A stretch of 51,750 bases of DNA from assembly GCF_009687865.1 (NCBI RefSeq), contig NZ_BLAE01000083.1, positions 1 to 51,750 of the forward strand, in the 5' to 3' direction. The first letter of the stretch is position 1, and each line of letters opens with the position of its first letter. A program made the translations under genes and the position numbers. This DNA comes from Acrocarpospora macrocephala. GTDB taxonomy: Bacteria; Actinomycetota; Actinomycetes; Streptosporangiales; Streptosporangiaceae. Below the pieces are notes generated by a model. The model was not told the DNA's origin, ran no database searches, and worked only from the letters and a program-made list of their open reading frames with translations. Below, one piece after another: positions 49,127 through 51,750 of the stretch.

Positions 49127-49930
49127 TCAGGAACAGGGGTCCATGTTTGAGACAGGGCCGGGCACGTCCGGGCGCTCCAGCGTGGGGCTGACCAGGAGAA
49201 GTGCCTCGCCAGGCGCTGACATGACGCCGTCGTGGACGTACCAGGAGCCTGGTGTCGGCTTCTGGGTGCGGTCGGGGCGGGCGAACTTCACGGTGGTCAC
49301 GCCGCGGGCCGCCAACAGCGCACGCACTGCGTCGACGGTCTTCCCCACGAAAGGTACGCAGTGCAGGGGCTGGCCTGAGGCGTGGATCGGTGCGATCACC
49401 TGGTAGCTCTCGCTGGGAAGAGCCTTGCGCGCCAGCACGATCGTGACCTCCTCCCGGTATCCGACCGGCACCTTCAGCCCGATCGTGCAGCTTCCCCGGC
49501 CCAGGCAGTCACCCGGCCCTTCGATGGTCTTGATCCCGTCGACGGCAGTGTCGTCATGCATCGGCAGCATGGTCCCCTCCTGCCCCGGGGTCGCGGGCTT
49601 GAGCTCCAGCCGGATGTTGAGCCCGAGCGCCCGCAGCTGCTCCTGGTACCGCTCGGGATCGGCGAAGAGGTCTTTGACCGTGATGACGTAATAGCCCCCG
49701 TCGCGTACCACGTCCAGCGCCGCGGCCGTACCGGGCACCCAGCTCACCCCCAGCGTCACCGCCACCCCCACGGCGAGCGCCAGAACGACCTTCGACCGGA
49801 TCCGCCGCCGCTCCGGCACCGGAACCGCCGTGATCTCCTCGAAGAGATCCAGCGCACCCTGGGTCATCCCCAGCTCTTGATCAGTCGTCACGGCGATCCC
49901 CGTGACCAGCCGATCGATGTCCCTTGTCAT
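49127..49930 (-). CDS. Membrane-anchored partner protein of the ECF sigma factor
   Basis: A 267-residue protein with a short cytoplasmic part (about 45 residues, MTRDIDRLVTGIAVTTDQEL, ending in Arg/Lys-rich ERRRIRSK), one TM helix (VVLALAVGVAVTLGVSW) and a long extracellular region with a strand-rich body and cysteines in GDCLGRGSCTIGL and LHCVPF. It overlaps the sigma-factor gene by 4 bp, so it probably regulates or senses for it. It lacks the HxxxCxxC motif of zinc anti-sigma factors, so its mode of action differs or its anti-sigma role is unproven. A PASTA-like segment (VPFVGKTVDAVRALLAARG) is visible near 193-211. Confidence 0.65.
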   Translation of the reverse strand: MTRDIDRLVTGIAVTTDQELGMTQGALDLFEEITAVPVPERRRIRSKVVLALAVGVAVTLGVSWVPGTAAALDVVRDGGYYVITVKDLFADPERYQEQLRALGLNIRLELKPATPGQEGTMLPMHDDTAVDGIKTIEGPGDCLGRGSCTIGLKVPVGYREEVTIVLARKALPSESYQVIAPIHASGQPLHCVPFVGKTVDAVRALLAARGVTTVKFARPDRTQKPTPGSWYVHDGVMSAPGEALLLVSPTLERPDVPGPVSNMDPCS

Positions 49931-50478
49931 GACTCTCCTTTCGCGAGGGACACGGCCCGTGAGCCGTAAGCAGACAGATCAAGTTCTGCCGAGTCGAGTT
50001 CCTTGGCGAGGCGCTTCCGCGCCCGATGCAGCCGCAGCCGCACCACACTCGGCGGCCGCCCCAGCACCTTGGCGATCTCGCTCGCGGTCAGCCCTTCCCA
50101 GCCCACCAGGCCCAGCAACTCCCGGTCCGCCGAACTCAGCCGCCCGAACGCCGTTCGCACCGCACTCGGATCCTGCTCGACGGCCGCCTCCGCGCAGGAG
50201 ACCAACTCGGCCCGGAGCTTCAGCGCCAGCGCGCTCCTGCGCCCCGTATCCCGGTGATGATTGGCCAGCACCCGCCGCGCGACGCCGTACAACCAGAGCC
50301 GCGCCTCCGCATCCGGCGGCACGTCTTCCAGCCGTCGCCAAGCTGTCATGAACGCCTCAGCCAGCACATCCGCCGCATCGTCCGCCGAGTCTGTACGCCG
50401 CCGGACATACCCCAACAGAGCCGGATAGTGAGCCCGATAAATATCCTCAAACCGCCGCTTCCGCTCAAATTGCCCCAC
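49927..50478 (-). CDS. ECF-type RNA polymerase sigma factor
   Basis: A 183-residue sigma-70 family factor with regions 2 and 4. Region 2: FEDIYRAHYPALLGYVRRRTDSADDAADVLAEAFMTAWRRLEDVP, with LWLYGVARRVLANHHR; region 4: FGRLSSADRELLGLVGWEGLTASEIAKVLGRPPSVVRLRLHRARKRL. The usual QDV/ET element appears as DVLAEAF. GTG 50478 is preferred to TTG 50493 because GGAAGG lies 7 nt before it. It is encoded directly before the membrane protein at 49127-49930 with an ATGA overlap. Target promoters are not known. Confidence 0.88.
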   Translation of the reverse strand: MGQFERKRRFEDIYRAHYPALLGYVRRRTDSADDAADVLAEAFMTAWRRLEDVPPDAEARLWLYGVARRVLANHHRDTGRRSALALKLRAELVSCAEAAVEQDPSAVRTAFGRLSSADRELLGLVGWEGLTASEIAKVLGRPPSVVRLRLHRARKRLAKELDSAELDLSAYGSRAVSLAKGES

Positions 50479-50758
50479 TTCACGCCCTTCCAAAGGGATC
50501 CCTTTGCCTCACCACATGTCAGAACTCACCGCGACGTTTCACCCCAACCCCAAGAAATCTCGCTCGGCACCCCAGGTCGTGTTCCTGCCTCCATCTGACG
50601 AACGGGAAACTCCCGAAGAGGTCGTACGCACAGCGCAACCTCGTCAAGGTCAATGAGCCGTTGTCTGTAACGGTTCGTGGCTGTAGGTAGTGCGGGCGTT
50701 GCCCGAGTCGTGCCGCGGCATACCGGTGGATGCCGCAGCCCGATGATCGAAAAGCGTA
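50479..50758. other. Intergenic region before the insertion sequences
   Basis: About 280 bp upstream of the sigma gene. It should contain the sigma promoter. The leftward 93-codon frame across 50519-50800 runs into the IS hairpin and has no coding signal. No RNA gene or further operator is seen. Confidence 0.3.
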
Positions 50759-50813
50759 AAGCCCCTGATAGAAGTGGTCTTGACTAGAGATCAACTTCAT
50801 AAATCAGAGGCTT
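50759..50813. repeat. Hairpin of a decayed insertion-sequence end
   Basis: AAGCCCCTGAT (50759-50769) pairs with ATCAGAGGCTT (50803-50813) with one mismatch, and inside it GAAGT pairs with ACTTC. A GTG just downstream (50818) opens a short frame MPTSERFSTSYRRPADHNVI that stops at about 50898. The layout copies the hairpin that precedes the intact transposase start at 50965, so this is probably the remnant 5' end of a different, truncated IS into which the IS5-like element jumped. Confidence 0.45.
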
Positions 50814-50906
50814 CACGTGCCCACCAGTGAACGTTTTTCAACCTCATATAGGCGGCCTGCCGATCACAACGTGATCGCGGAGCCGGTGTTCTCCTGACGA
50901 CGTAGA

Positions 50907-50963
50907 AAGCTCCTGGTAGATGGGTTGATCACCACAACCAAACCCGTCACAACCAGGAGCTTC
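50907..50963. repeat. Hairpin upstream of the IS5-like transposase
   Basis: AAGCTCCTGGT (about 50907-50917) pairs perfectly with ACCAGGAGCTT (about 50953-50963), ending one or two bases before the transposase GTG. A stem this close to the start could hide the start codon region in read-through transcripts entering from outside, a known way of limiting transposase expression in insertion sequences. That role is inferred. Confidence 0.6.
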
Positions 50964-50964
50964 G

Positions 50965-51738
50965 GTGCTGTTCTATCGTGCCGCCGTCGATTTGTCGCGT
51001 TCAACGCTCAACTACGTGGCCGGACTGATCCGCAGGCGGCGTAAGGCGATCGGCTCGGCCTGGCGGCGGCTCAACCCCGGGCAGCAGGCCCTTCTGGTCC
51101 TGGTCTACCTGCGCAAAGGCGAGACGTTCACCGAGGTCGGGACGGGTTTCGGGGTGTCGGCGGCCACCGCGTGGCGGTATGTGGAGGAAACCGTCGCGCT
51201 GCTGTCCGCGCGCTCGCCCAAACTGACGGCGGCGTTACGCAAGGCCAAGAAGGACGGGCTGCACCACCTGGTTCTGGACGGCACCCTCATCCGCACCGAC
51301 CGGGTGAAGGCCGACCGCCCGTACTTCTCCGGCAAGCACCGGGTACACGGCATGAACATCCAGGTCATCGCCGGTCCCGACGGCACCATCGTGTGGACGT
51401 CCGGCGCGCTGCCGGGCAAGACGCACGACCTGACCGCCGCCCGGATCTGGGGCATCCTGCGCGAACTGGACAAGGCCGGGATCATCACCCTGGCCGACAA
51501 GGCCTATCAGGGGGCGGAAGCCGAGATGGTGATCACTCCGTACAAAGGCAAGAACAAGCCCGAATCACAGAAGCGGGCCAACCGGTCCCACGCCAAGCTC
51601 CGCGGACCAGGCGAGCGTGCGAACGCCCAGCTGAAAAGCTGGCGCATCCTCCGGAAACTCCGGTGCAGCCCCAGCAAGGCCGGCCACCTGGTCAAGGCCA
51701 TCGCCGTCCTTCAAAACCACAGGGTCGCCCAAGGATGA
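50965..51738 (+). CDS. IS5-family DDE transposase (DDE_Tnp_4 type)
   Basis: A 257-residue transposase. The N-terminal helix-turn-helix region is LRKGETFTEVGTGFGVSAATAWRYVEETVALL; the DDE domain follows with LVLDGTLIRTDRV (first Asp), KTHDLTAARIWGILRELDKAGIITLADKAYQGAEAE (second Asp) and ERANAQLKSWRILRKLR (Glu). The gene appears intact and is probably active. It is preceded by the hairpin at 50907-50963 and followed by the right terminal repeat. Confidence 0.9.
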   Translation: MLFYRAAVDLSRSTLNYVAGLIRRRRKAIGSAWRRLNPGQQALLVLVYLRKGETFTEVGTGFGVSAATAWRYVEETVALLSARSPKLTAALRKAKKDGLHHLVLDGTLIRTDRVKADRPYFSGKHRVHGMNIQVIAGPDGTIVWTSGALPGKTHDLTAARIWGILRELDKAGIITLADKAYQGAEAEMVITPYKGKNKPESQKRANRSHAKLRGPGERANAQLKSWRILRKLRCSPSKAGHLVKAIAVLQNHRVAQG

Positions 51739-51750
51739 AAAAGGTTCAGT

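Larger units (their letters stand above)
50826..51750 (+). mobile_element. IS5-like insertion sequence (probably nearly complete)
   Basis: Terminal inverted repeats: left AGTGAACGTTTTTCAACCTC (50826-50845) and right, read inward on the minus strand from 51750, ACTGAACCTTTTTCATCCTT; 16 of 20 bases agree. Between them is one DDE transposase gene and a hairpin before its start. The right repeat ends at the window edge, so the true end may lie a few bases outside and no target duplication can be checked. Confidence 0.65.

Noticed and set aside
50519-50800. A 93-codon leftward frame
   Set aside because: It begins inside an IS hairpin, has no ribosome site and no recognisable domain.
1-51750. CRISPR arrays, tRNA or rRNA genes, prophage or conjugation modules
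   Set aside because: I read the gaps between genes for regular repeats, cloverleaf features and phage or transfer genes and saw none. Computational scans were not possible.

Overview
The window is high-GC DNA with strong G/C preference at third codon positions, many GTG and TTG starts, ATGA-type stop/start overlaps, Tat- and lipobox-type solute-binding proteins and several leaderless-looking genes. This points to a filamentous actinomycete, perhaps of the Streptosporangiales. The lineage is an inference from style and gene content; there is no rRNA or other phylogenetic marker here.

Layout. (1) 1-494 is the end of an IS66-family element that cuts off a two-TM membrane-protein gene, whose remnant runs to about 832. 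(2) 918-11051 is a carbohydrate region: a leftward operon (ribose-type ABC transporter plus a Gfo/Idh/MocA oxidoreductase) divergent from a rightward operon (MalEFG-type ABC transporter plus a GH127 glycosidase), with a large palindromic operator between them and a LacI regulator at the far end. (3) 11255-14248 holds a secreted beta-propeller protein, a secreted LppX/LprG-like protein and a NUDIX hydrolase. (4) 14599-22286 is a seven-gene operon: an ABC sugar importer without ATPase, a clan GH-A glycosidase, an enolase-superfamily sugar-acid dehydratase, an SDR and a LacI regulator, preceded by an 18-bp perfect palindrome. (5) 22497-24775 holds a secreted SMP-30-like propeller and, convergent to it, a phosphoribosyltransferase/alpha-beta-hydrolase fusion.

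(6) 25112-47909 is the most interesting block, a catabolic cluster for an unidentified aromatic or alicyclic acid. It encodes two acyl-CoA ligases, a mycofactocin-type SDR, a five-gene Liv-type importer, a DoxX-like protein, an old-yellow-enzyme/dienoyl-CoA-reductase-like flavoprotein, a SnoaL-like protein, an FAD aromatic hydroxylase, a fumarylacetoacetase-family hydrolase, a VOC (extradiol-dioxygenase-like) protein, a thiolase-like/DUF35 fusion followed by an SCP2-type thiolase, a TetR regulator, a P450 with its ferredoxin, and a homodimeric pyruvate-dehydrogenase-E1-like enzyme. The transcription units are tied together by seven copies of one operator, TGTCAAC-N6-GTTGACA, which I propose is the target of the TetR protein at 43210-43884.

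(7) 47953-50478 has an LtrA-like membrane protein and an ECF sigma factor overlapping a membrane-anchored partner. (8) 50759-51750 is an IS5-like insertion sequence beside a second IS-like hairpin, running to the window edge.

Functions were assigned by reading motifs in the translations; no database search was run.
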